DNA from: Borrelia turicatae 91E135
GTDB taxonomy: Bacteria; Spirochaetota; Spirochaetia; Borreliales; Borreliaceae
Reading direction: 5' to 3'
DNA length: 64,000 nt
Assembly (NCBI RefSeq): GCF_000012085.2
Contig: NC_008710.1
Location: 186,001 to 250,000 of the forward strand
Of the stretch, positions 18,517-25,579 are shown one piece after another. Every line of letters begins with the position of its first letter. The stretch's first letter is position 1. Made by a program: the position numbers and the translations under genes. The notes below the pieces were generated by a model, which had not been told where the DNA came from, ran no database searches, and was given only the letters and a program-made list of their open reading frames with translations.

Positions 18517-18545
18517 GGGGCAAATACTTAATTGTATTGTGCCCC
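18517..18545 (+). terminator. Stem-loop after hflC, possible terminator
   Basis: GGGGCA pairs with TGCCCC. Inside it, after one bulged G, AATAC pairs with GTATT around the loop TTAATT, giving an 11-bp stem that is unusually GC-rich for this genome. It lies 10 bp after hflC. The downstream sequence (ATTTCAGC) is only weakly T-rich, so Rho-dependent ending or RNA stabilisation are alternatives. Confidence 0.55.
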
Positions 18546-18730
18546 ATTTCAGCAAATACTAAAAAGTAAAGATAATTTCACAAATAACAAATTTTAGTAA
18601 AAACATTGTAAAAGTTAAGACAATAATTATAACCATAAAAATATACAATTATCTTTATCATATACTTCATTATAATGTTCCAAAGACTGAAAATAGTATT
18701 TACTATGTTTTATAATAACTAAAATTGACA

Positions 18731-18821
18731 AAAAAATTACTCACTCAAAAAATTACAAATAATTTTTTATTGACAAAAAACTTTGTTTATGAAAAAATTA
18801 CTTCTGTTAATAAAAAATTAC
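18731..18821 (+). repeat. Four direct copies of AAAAAATTAC upstream of tRNA-Phe
   Basis: Perfect copies start at 18731, 18747, 18792 and 18812. Two of them follow TTGACA boxes (18725-18730 and 18770-18775). The stretch 18546-18838 otherwise holds no gene. The copies could be regulatory or simply reflect low complexity. Confidence 0.5.
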
Positions 18822-18838
18822 AATGTCAAAAAAATTTA

Positions 18839-18911
<73 letters not shown>

Positions 18912-19017
18912 ATATAAGTTAAAAGATTTTGTCTATACAATGCAGCCCACTTAAAAAAAGTAAGAATAAACTTTAGGTCTCAGCTATTAAGAGGCTATAT
19001 AAAATTATATAATAAGT

Positions 19018-19092
19018 ATAGCTGCATCTCAATTGATAAAGCATAGGATAAAATTCCTGACTCGTGCATTCAATTGTATTAGACAACAATAC
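19018..19092 (+). pseudogene. Probable decayed tRNA-Phe-like copy
   Basis: Starting at 19018, 31 bases align without gaps to the first 31 bases of the intact tRNA-Phe with about 22 identities: GCTG, then CTCA, TTG, TA, AGCA and AGGA blocks in the right order. A short anticodon-like stem (AGGA/TCCT) with an A-rich loop and a T-loop-like ATTCAATTG follow. The acceptor ends no longer pair and no proper anticodon remains. It lies about 107 bp downstream of tRNA-Phe, between it and the next gene. Confidence 0.5.
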
Positions 19093-19116
19093 TTAAAGCT
19101 TTTAAGAGGGCTCTCA

Positions 19117-20661
19117 ATGATTTTCAAAGAAATAAAAAAAGTAGAAGATTTAACAGAAAAGGATATAATTTTTTCAAATATTGGAAATATGGCCAAATTA
19201 AGTACAAGAGTAAATGAAAAAATAATCACATTTTTAAATAAAGGTAACGTTTTACACATACCAGTAATCAATAATTACGAAAATATTCCACATGACAAAC
19301 TAATAAATACAATTAATGAAGAAATTCTAAACAATGAAATAAATTCCTTAAAGGAAGAGCTAATAGAAGCATTAAAAGACATATATAAACCATTTTCAGA
19401 AAAAGATAAAATGTTTACAATTTCTGGAAGAAAAACATTAATTAATTTAAATACACTAATGGAAAAAGAACCCGATCCTATTTACCTTAAGGAAATAATT
19501 GAGGGCAGTTTTAAAATTTTACCAAAACACAAAATAATATCTATTCAAAAGATATTACTAAAAATCTATGATTATTTTGATTTCCAAAAAATCATAGACA
19601 AAGACAATCTTAATAATACAAAAACAATAAAAAAATTATATCTACATTCAATCAGAAGAGATTATGAATTTTGCAGAGAACAAGTAAAAACAGAAGGCGA
19701 CTCCATATTGATACATGCAATTGATACTACGATCTATTTTTTAACAACCATTGCACAATTAAATAAAGAAAGGGCTGCCAAAGATGCTCCACGCTCAACA
19801 TCAAAATTCTTTATCGACAAATCGCACTACACAGAATTTACAGAATTTTTCTACGATAATGACATTATACTGCAAGCTGCACTTGGAGTACTATTACACC
19901 CTATTGGACTCATGCATATCACAATATTACAAAAATTAAGAGAAAAGATCAGTCTTAAAAACAAAGACACAAAAGAAAAATATATGTCTAAAATAGAAAT
20001 TTTAGAAAAAAGTATTAATATCTCTAAAAATCTATTCAGAATGAGAGAAGATATTTCTGCCATTACAAAGATGATAATAAATGGACAAAAAAGCTATCTT
20101 AACATCAAAAATCGTGCAGAAACAGCAACAAAAAAATTTACCCATGAACTTATTAGAATTTTTTGCATAATAGATACTTATGATGAAATGGTTAATCCAA
20201 TTATAATCAAAGAACCTGTGAATCCTTTAGAAGCTATTAAATTTTTAACTGAAAACAGTGAACAATACTATTGGACAAAAGATAACCCAGAAGAATACTT
20301 AAAAAACAAAAAATTTGACGTAGAAATGCTAAAAAATTTTCTAAAAGTCCTTGCACCATTCGATCATGGAACAATAGTAGATGTATATATAAAAGATTGC
20401 AATGAACCTTTATTTAAAGCAGTTGTTTTGAAGTATACAATAGGTATTTTGCCCATTATGTCCATTATCAAACACAAGGACAAATCTTACAAAATTGGAG
20501 ATATACTACTAAACCTTGAATCTAGAGAAATCATCATAAAGGGACAAAATGGAGAAATTAAGACAAGTCCATTCAAAAATACAGATCAATTTGAATTAAG
20601 GCACAACATTGAAGAACTTAAAAGTGATGAATTTCAACTTTTGACTTCTATGCAAGATTAA
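19117..20661 (+). CDS. Degenerate HD-GYP-like domain protein
   Basis: This protein is 514 residues from ATG 19117, which has AGAGGG upstream; an earlier in-frame ATG at 19033 lies inside the tRNA remnant and is rejected. The central part has HD-GYP landmarks in order: a conserved-type helix with H200 (ILIHAIDTTIYFL), AALGVLLHPIG with H261-P262 where active enzymes have HD, and IIDTYDEMVNP near 352 matching the DxYDAM element. The GYP-type metal motif is not recognisable. It was probably a c-di-GMP phosphodiesterase fold that has lost catalysis. The C-terminal 80 residues look like a small beta domain. Recognition is by pattern only. Confidence 0.6.
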   Translation: MIFKEIKKVEDLTEKDIIFSNIGNMAKLSTRVNEKIITFLNKGNVLHIPVINNYENIPHDKLINTINEEILNNEINSLKEELIEALKDIYKPFSEKDKMFTISGRKTLINLNTLMEKEPDPIYLKEIIEGSFKILPKHKIISIQKILLKIYDYFDFQKIIDKDNLNNTKTIKKLYLHSIRRDYEFCREQVKTEGDSILIHAIDTTIYFLTTIAQLNKERAAKDAPRSTSKFFIDKSHYTEFTEFFYDNDIILQAALGVLLHPIGLMHITILQKLREKISLKNKDTKEKYMSKIEILEKSINISKNLFRMREDISAITKMIINGQKSYLNIKNRAETATKKFTHELIRIFCIIDTYDEMVNPIIIKEPVNPLEAIKFLTENSEQYYWTKDNPEEYLKNKKFDVEMLKNFLKVLAPFDHGTIVDVYIKDCNEPLFKAVVLKYTIGILPIMSIIKHKDKSYKIGDILLNLESREIIIKGQNGEIKTSPFKNTDQFELRHNIEELKSDEFQLLTSMQD

Positions 20662-20666
20662 TAAGC

Positions 20667-21212
20667 TTAAACATAAGACTTAACTTTAAAAAAATCAAGT
20701 TTTGACCCCCCATACTTTCTAAAATCATATTTAGAGAGTCTTAAAATATTGTTGTCCAAATTTTCTCTCGAAGGATAATGAATAATAATTTTTGCATCTT
20801 TATTTAAACTTTCATTTTCTGATATTATTCTAAGTAAATTCTCTTTAAAAGAATATCCAAAAGGCGGATCAAGATAAATAAAGTCATAAAAAAGATCACT
20901 CTTTTTAAGAAATAATTCAGCCTTCCTGAAAAAAAATTTGTAAGGTTCACTCACAACTTCAAAATTCTTAATCAAAACATTTTTAGAAAATTTATTACAA
21001 TCAACAAGATGAGCAAGATTAGCTCCCCTACTTAGAGCTTCAAGAGACATTATTCCCGTACCTGCAAATACATCAAGAAAATTCGATCCTAAAATCTGAT
21101 TTAAAAAAATGGAAAAAAATGCTTCTCTAACAATAGCCATCACAGGACGCACACCACCTATTTTAGGAAAAGCAACCTTCCATCCCTTATACTTACCTGC
21201 ACTTACATGCAT
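20667..21212 (-). CDS. rsmD: 16S rRNA (guanine-N2)-methyltransferase RsmD
   Basis: This 181-residue Rossmann methyltransferase starts MHVSAGKYKGWKV, contains VRPVMAIVREAFFSIF (the RPTxxxVRExLFxxL element of RsmD), the SAM loop FLDVFAGTGIMSLEALSRGA near 45-64 and the catalytic DPPF near 117. It methylates G966 (E. coli numbering) of 16S rRNA during 30S assembly. It converges on the upstream plus-strand gene with only 5 bp between stops, and diverges from galU. Confidence 0.9.
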   Translation of the reverse strand: MHVSAGKYKGWKVAFPKIGGVRPVMAIVREAFFSIFLNQILGSNFLDVFAGTGIMSLEALSRGANLAHLVDCNKFSKNVLIKNFEVVSEPYKFFFRKAELFLKKSDLFYDFIYLDPPFGYSFKENLLRIISENESLNKDAKIIIHYPSRENLDNNILRLSKYDFRKYGGSKLDFFKVKSYV

Positions 21213-21267
21213 AAAAATAGATTTTAAATCATTTTCAAAAATAATTAAATATTTATAATTTAAATTT

Positions 21268-21276
21268 TGATATAAT
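21268..21276 (+). promoter_or_regulatory. Extended -10 promoter of galU
   Basis: TGATATAAT matches the extended -10 consensus TGnTATAAT exactly and lies 22 bp before the galU ATG. Transcription would begin near 21283. No strong -35 box is present, as expected for extended -10 promoters. Confidence 0.55.
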
Positions 21277-21297
21277 TTTAATTAAGAGAGACAAAAC

Positions 21298-22128
21298 ATG
21301 AAAGGTATTATCTTAGCTGCGGGATACGGAACAAGGTTCTTACCCATAACAAAAACTATTCCAAAGGAAATGCTACCAATTTTAAACAAACCATCAATTG
21401 ATTACATTATTGAAGAATTTACTAGTTCTGGAATCAAAGAAATACTAATAATAACTTCAAGAAGAAAGGGTGTTTTGGATAATTATTTTGATAGAGAAAT
21501 TGAACTCGAAACTGTATTTACCAAAGAATGTAAAAAAGACTTGCTAGAAAAAATCAAACTTAAAGATATTAATATTAGCTTTATAAGGCAAAATGAAATG
21601 ATGGGCACAGGTCACGCTCTACTGCATGCAAAACCCTGGATAGGTACTGACAATGTAATAGTCGCATACCCTGACGATTTACATGTTGGATCACCATCCT
21701 TAACAACACAATTAATAGAATTGCATAAAAAAACTGGAAAAAACATATTATCTGTTATTGAAAATCCTAAAGACATTAACAGATATGGAGTAATAAAATT
21801 AAATAAAGACAATATTCATGTCAAAGACATAGTAGAAAAGCCAGAAGTTGGCAAAGAACCAAGCAATAAAGCATCTATTGGAAGATTCTTATATACCCAT
21901 GAATTTTTCAAATTTTTAGAAGAAGGATTTAAAATTCACCAAAAAGGAGAATATCATCATATTTATGCCTTAAAAAAACTCATGTCTGAGAACAAAGTAT
22001 TATACAAAGAAATAGAAGGCGAAAGACTTGACATAGGTGATATTGGGGGATATTTAGAAGCAATAATCAAAATTGCAAAACGTGATGATAAATTATTACA
22101 AATCATTAAAGATTCACTAAGGAACTAA
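21298..22128 (+). CDS. galU: UTP--glucose-1-phosphate uridylyltransferase
   Basis: This 276-residue nucleotidyltransferase starts MKGIILAAGYGTRFLPITKT and continues with the PKEMLPI motif, the sugar-nucleotide G-x-G-T-R-x-L-P-x-T-K signature. Later it has GTGHALLHAKPWIG, YPDDLHVGSPS and DIVEKPEVG. It makes UDP-glucose for glycolipid and envelope glycan synthesis. The AAGAGAG sequence is a modest ribosome-binding site. The next gene starts at the base after its stop, so the two are translationally coupled. Confidence 0.94.
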   Translation: MKGIILAAGYGTRFLPITKTIPKEMLPILNKPSIDYIIEEFTSSGIKEILIITSRRKGVLDNYFDREIELETVFTKECKKDLLEKIKLKDINISFIRQNEMMGTGHALLHAKPWIGTDNVIVAYPDDLHVGSPSLTTQLIELHKKTGKNILSVIENPKDINRYGVIKLNKDNIHVKDIVEKPEVGKEPSNKASIGRFLYTHEFFKFLEEGFKIHQKGEYHHIYALKKLMSENKVLYKEIEGERLDIGDIGGYLEAIIKIAKRDDKLLQIIKDSLRN

Positions 22129-23814
22129 ATGAAGATAGCACCAAAATATCAAGAGTTTTATAATTCTCTTAGCATATTAAAAAAATATATAAATATAAAC
22201 ATAGAAGAAAAAATTTTAAGATATAGCATCTTATCAAAACTCTACAAGCTCAATGAAGAAGAAATTCAAAATCTTATAAAGATAAGTCAAGATTACGAAC
22301 TTAAAAAAAACAAAATCAATATCACACTTGAAGAATATTATTATGAGAAAATACAAGACAAAAAAATAAAAAATTGGATACTAGAAATAATTAGAGAAAA
22401 AAATTCATTACAAATAAAAAAAGAAACAAATCTTATCAGCAAAAGATCTGGGATAACATATAAATTACATTCCACCAACTTTTTAAAAATAATTGAAATA
22501 CAAAATAATAGCAAATACACACAAGAAAAAAAAGAATTATATAAACAATTAATATTAAATTTCTCTAGTAACTTGAAAATAGAAAATCTAGAACCAACAA
22601 TAGATATATTAATAGCTGTAAAACATAGAAATAAGGAAAAAATTAAACGCATACTAAAATATAATCAATCATTTCAAAGATTATTTAAATCAAGTTTAGG
22701 AAAAAAACAAAGTAGAGTAATAAAACTAAAAAAATTACTCATCTTAACCTACTGGCCAGTAGGATGTTTATCCAAATCACTTTTCAACAAAATTTTAACA
22801 AAAAATTACAGATACATAATAGATGAAGTTTTAACTCTAAAGTATGATGAAATTCTAAAATACCTAAAAACAATTAAAACTTTCAGTCTTAATGAAATTT
22901 TTTACAAAGGATCAAATAAAAATTCTAATTTTAACTACTTTTTTAGTGAATTTATGAAATATACTCCTAACGATTTTCAAAACACTTTAAAAACTTATTT
23001 ATTTTCACTTGAAAAAACTGCAATAAAACAATACCTAGAATGGTTTTTTAAAGACAAAGTACCAAATGAATGGGAAGATTTCATCTTTGCAATTGAATAT
23101 CTTGAAACACATAAACTGCTCAACCTAAGTTCCAATATCAAAGATATCATCATAGCAAAATTTAAAGCAGAAGAATTTTTTGTATCTTTTGAAAAAATGA
23201 ATTTCAATCCATACAAAAGTTCAAAAATATTTCAAAATAAAAATATAAAAAGAATATTTTTACAAAATGTAATAAATTATATAAAAGACAACTCAACAAA
23301 AATAGATACATACGGATGGATTGCATTTTACATTTATGCAGATAAAAATGATAAGGCAAAATTCTCAAAAGATATAAAAAACTTTTTTGAAAACAAAAAC
23401 CTTGAAATTCAAAATCAAATATTTGTATATTTTTTATCCTTTTATCCAAATATTGACAAAAAACATTTTGAATTCATATCAGAAATAATGATACACCTAG
23501 ATAAAGATAAAATTTCAATACCTCAAGAAATAATAAAAATGCAAGAAATAAGTCCTTACAGATTAAATTATCGTAAATCATACATTTTTGTCAAATCATT
23601 AATCCTAAGAACAAGGGTGTTTAAAATATTACATAAAAATATTAAACTAGAACTGCTATTTAAAATAGAAGAATTTAAAACTGAAACATTACTACCTGCC
23701 ATATGCTATATTACTTGTTATTCCAAACCAAATGCATTAAAAGAAGAACAAACAATGTCATCCGAAAAAAAAGAAGAAATAATGAAATTTGTTACATTTT
23801 TAACTAAAGAATAA
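22129..23814 (+). CDS. Unrecognised alpha-helical protein (BB0208-like)
   Basis: This 561-residue, Lys/Ile/Asn-rich protein has no signal peptide or transmembrane segment and no motif I recognise. Predicted content is mainly helical, with repeated patterns such as FMKYTPNDFQNTLKTYLFSL and WFFKDKVPNEWEDFIFAIEY that could be irregular HEAT-like helices. The start codon follows the galU stop directly, with CTAAGGA serving as ribosome-binding site. Its position corresponds to a conserved Borrelia hypothetical gene. The reading frame is long and uninterrupted, so it is clearly coding. Confidence 0.8.
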   Translation: MKIAPKYQEFYNSLSILKKYININIEEKILRYSILSKLYKLNEEEIQNLIKISQDYELKKNKINITLEEYYYEKIQDKKIKNWILEIIREKNSLQIKKETNLISKRSGITYKLHSTNFLKIIEIQNNSKYTQEKKELYKQLILNFSSNLKIENLEPTIDILIAVKHRNKEKIKRILKYNQSFQRLFKSSLGKKQSRVIKLKKLLILTYWPVGCLSKSLFNKILTKNYRYIIDEVLTLKYDEILKYLKTIKTFSLNEIFYKGSNKNSNFNYFFSEFMKYTPNDFQNTLKTYLFSLEKTAIKQYLEWFFKDKVPNEWEDFIFAIEYLETHKLLNLSSNIKDIIIAKFKAEEFFVSFEKMNFNPYKSSKIFQNKNIKRIFLQNVINYIKDNSTKIDTYGWIAFYIYADKNDKAKFSKDIKNFFENKNLEIQNQIFVYFLSFYPNIDKKHFEFISEIMIHLDKDKISIPQEIIKMQEISPYRLNYRKSYIFVKSLILRTRVFKILHKNIKLELLFKIEEFKTETLLPAICYITCYSKPNALKEEQTMSSEKKEEIMKFVTFLTKE

Positions 23815-23854
23815 AATAAATTTGATTTTAAGACACTATGAAATATAGAAATAT

Positions 23855-23868
23855 TTACTTTAAAGTAA
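23855..23868. promoter_or_regulatory. Perfect 14-bp palindrome upstream of the repeat-bearing TPR gene
   Basis: TTACTTTAAAGTAA is a perfect palindrome 22 bp before ATG 23891, overlapping the likely promoter. A related imperfect palindrome AAGTAAA-A-TTTACTT precedes the gene at 2542. It could be an operator half-site pair or AT-rich chance. Confidence 0.35.
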
Positions 23869-23890
23869 TAAAATAGTACTTATAAAAGAT

Positions 23891-25579
23891 ATGAATAAAT
23901 GTTTATTATTGCTTAAAAATCTGATTGTCTTGCTTATTTTATTACTTAATTCAAATTTGGCATACTCTCAAAGATTAATTAGAATTGGACAAGAAGAGAT
24001 AAAAAATAAAAATTATTCACAAGCAATAAAAATCCTAAGTGAAGCCATTCAGAAATACCCAAAAGTACAAAACGGCTATTACTTTCTAGCAATAGCCTAT
24101 AGAGAAAACAATCAACTAACAGAAGCAGAAGGGGCTCTGCTTGATGGAATTGCAATAGGAGGAGACATTGATTATAAATTATATTTTGAACTGGGTAACA
24201 TAATGTTTAAACGAGGCGAGGGTTATTATAACCTAGCAATCAAATATTATTCCAATTCAGTTAAAAATATGCCCAATTATGACAAAGCACTTCTTAATAG
24301 AGCAAATTCTTATGTTGAACAAGGAAAAATTAATTTTAAGGAAAAAAATTACAAAAATGCATGGGATTCATACACTATGGCAATCCATGATTATTCACAA
24401 TTTATTACATTAAGATATGAAAGTGAAAAAAAAAATGCTATTCTCCACATGATAGCTCTGTTAAGAAATAAAAAAGCCGCTCTTGAAGAACTTGACAAAA
24501 GTCTTAAAAATAGAAGTGAATACATTGCCACAGAACACCAAAAAGATAAAGAGAACACACAAGAACATATGAACAAAAAAGATAACAAAAACACACAAGA
24601 AAATATGAGCAAAAAAGATAACAAAAACACACAAGAACACATGAGCAAAAAAGATAAAGAGAACACACAAGAACACATGAACAAAAAAGATAAAGAGAAC
24701 ACACAAGAAAATATGAGCAAAAAAGATAACACAAAAACACAAGAACACATGAACAAAAAAGATAAAGAGAACACACAAGAGCATATGAGCAAAAAAGATA
24801 AAGAGAACACACAAGAACATATGAGCAAAAAAGATAACAAAAACACACAAGAACACATGAGCAAAAAAGATAAAGAGAACACACAAGAACACATGAACAA
24901 AAAAGATAAAGAGAACACACAAGAGCATATGAGCAAAAAAGATAAAGAGAACACACAAGAACATATGAGCAAAAAAGATAACAAAAACACACAAGAAAAT
25001 ATGAACAAAAAAGATAAAGAGAACACACAAGAAAATATGAGCAAAAAAGATAACACAAAAACACAAGAACATATGAACAAAAAAGATAAAGAAAACACAC
25101 AAGAACATATGAACAAAAAAGATAAAGAGAACACACAAGAACATATGAGCAAAAAAGATAACACAAACACACAAGAAAATATGAGCAAAAAAGATAACAA
25201 AAATACACAAGAACATATGAACAAAAAAGATAACAAAAACACACAAGAGCATATGAGCAAAAAAGATAACAAAAACACACAAGAGCATATGAACAAAAAA
25301 GATAAAGAAAACACACAAGAACATATGAACAAAAAAGATAACAAAAACACACAAGAGCATATGAGCAAAAAAGATAACAAAAACACACAAGAACATATGA
25401 ACAAAAAAGATAAAGAGAACACACAAAAACATATGAGCAAAAAAGATAACAAAAACACACAAGAACATGAAAAGAAAAAAACAATGTTAAAAGACAAATT
25501 TGAAGATAATTTAAAAACAGATTCTTTAATTGAACTAGACAAAATTAATTGGCAAGAGGAGTTGAACATAGATGAATAA
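23891..25579 (+). CDS. Exported TPR protein with C-terminal 12-residue tandem repeat array
   Basis: This 562-residue protein has a signal peptide (MNKCLLLLKNLIVLLILLLN, cleavage likely near AYS-Q). A TPR domain spans residues about 30-200 (SQAIKILSEAIQKYP, YYFLAIAYRENNQLTEAEGA, YYNLAIKYYSNSVKNMP). Twenty-six tandem 12-residue units of the type (S/N)KKDKENTQEHM follow at residues 216-527, then a 35-residue tail. The repeat region is extremely hydrophilic, Lys/Asp/Asn/Thr/Gln/Glu-only, and probably unstructured or a surface-exposed spacer. Its 3' end overlaps the Lmp1-like gene by 8 bp, so both are made together. Its location in the lmp1 locus suggests a membrane-associated surface role; this is inference. 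Confidence 0.85.
   Translation: MNKCLLLLKNLIVLLILLLNSNLAYSQRLIRIGQEEIKNKNYSQAIKILSEAIQKYPKVQNGYYFLAIAYRENNQLTEAEGALLDGIAIGGDIDYKLYFELGNIMFKRGEGYYNLAIKYYSNSVKNMPNYDKALLNRANSYVEQGKINFKEKNYKNAWDSYTMAIHDYSQFITLRYESEKKNAILHMIALLRNKKAALEELDKSLKNRSEYIATEHQKDKENTQEHMNKKDNKNTQENMSKKDNKNTQEHMSKKDKENTQEHMNKKDKENTQENMSKKDNTKTQEHMNKKDKENTQEHMSKKDKENTQEHMSKKDNKNTQEHMSKKDKENTQEHMNKKDKENTQEHMSKKDKENTQEHMSKKDNKNTQENMNKKDKENTQENMSKKDNTKTQEHMNKKDKENTQEHMNKKDKENTQEHMSKKDNTNTQENMSKKDNKNTQEHMNKKDNKNTQEHMSKKDNKNTQEHMNKKDKENTQEHMNKKDNKNTQEHMSKKDNKNTQEHMNKKDKENTQKHMSKKDNKNTQEHEKKKTMLKDKFEDNLKTDSLIELDKINWQEELNIDE
24536..25471 (+). repeat. 36-bp in-frame tandem repeat array, 26 units
   Basis: Each unit encodes (S/N)KKD-xx-(N/K)TQE(H/N)M, with xx being KE, NK or NT. 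There are 26 consecutive units with no indels that break the 12-codon period. Variation is confined to a few codon positions, and combinations recur as blocks: units 5-7 equal 14-16 and units 20-22 nearly equal 23-25. That indicates block duplication by slippage or recombination. The first unit (HQKDKENTQEHM) and the last (SKKDNKNTQEHE) are diverged edge units. Confidence 0.97.

Noticed and set aside
19033..19116. Earlier ATG extending the HD-GYP-like protein by 28 residues
   Set aside because: It lies within the decayed tRNA-like sequence and has no ribosome-binding site; ATG 19117 has AGAGGG upstream.
24536..25471. CRISPR-like array
   Set aside because: The 36-bp period matches a typical CRISPR repeat length, but units are contiguous with no unique spacers, are in frame and coding, and no cas genes are present.
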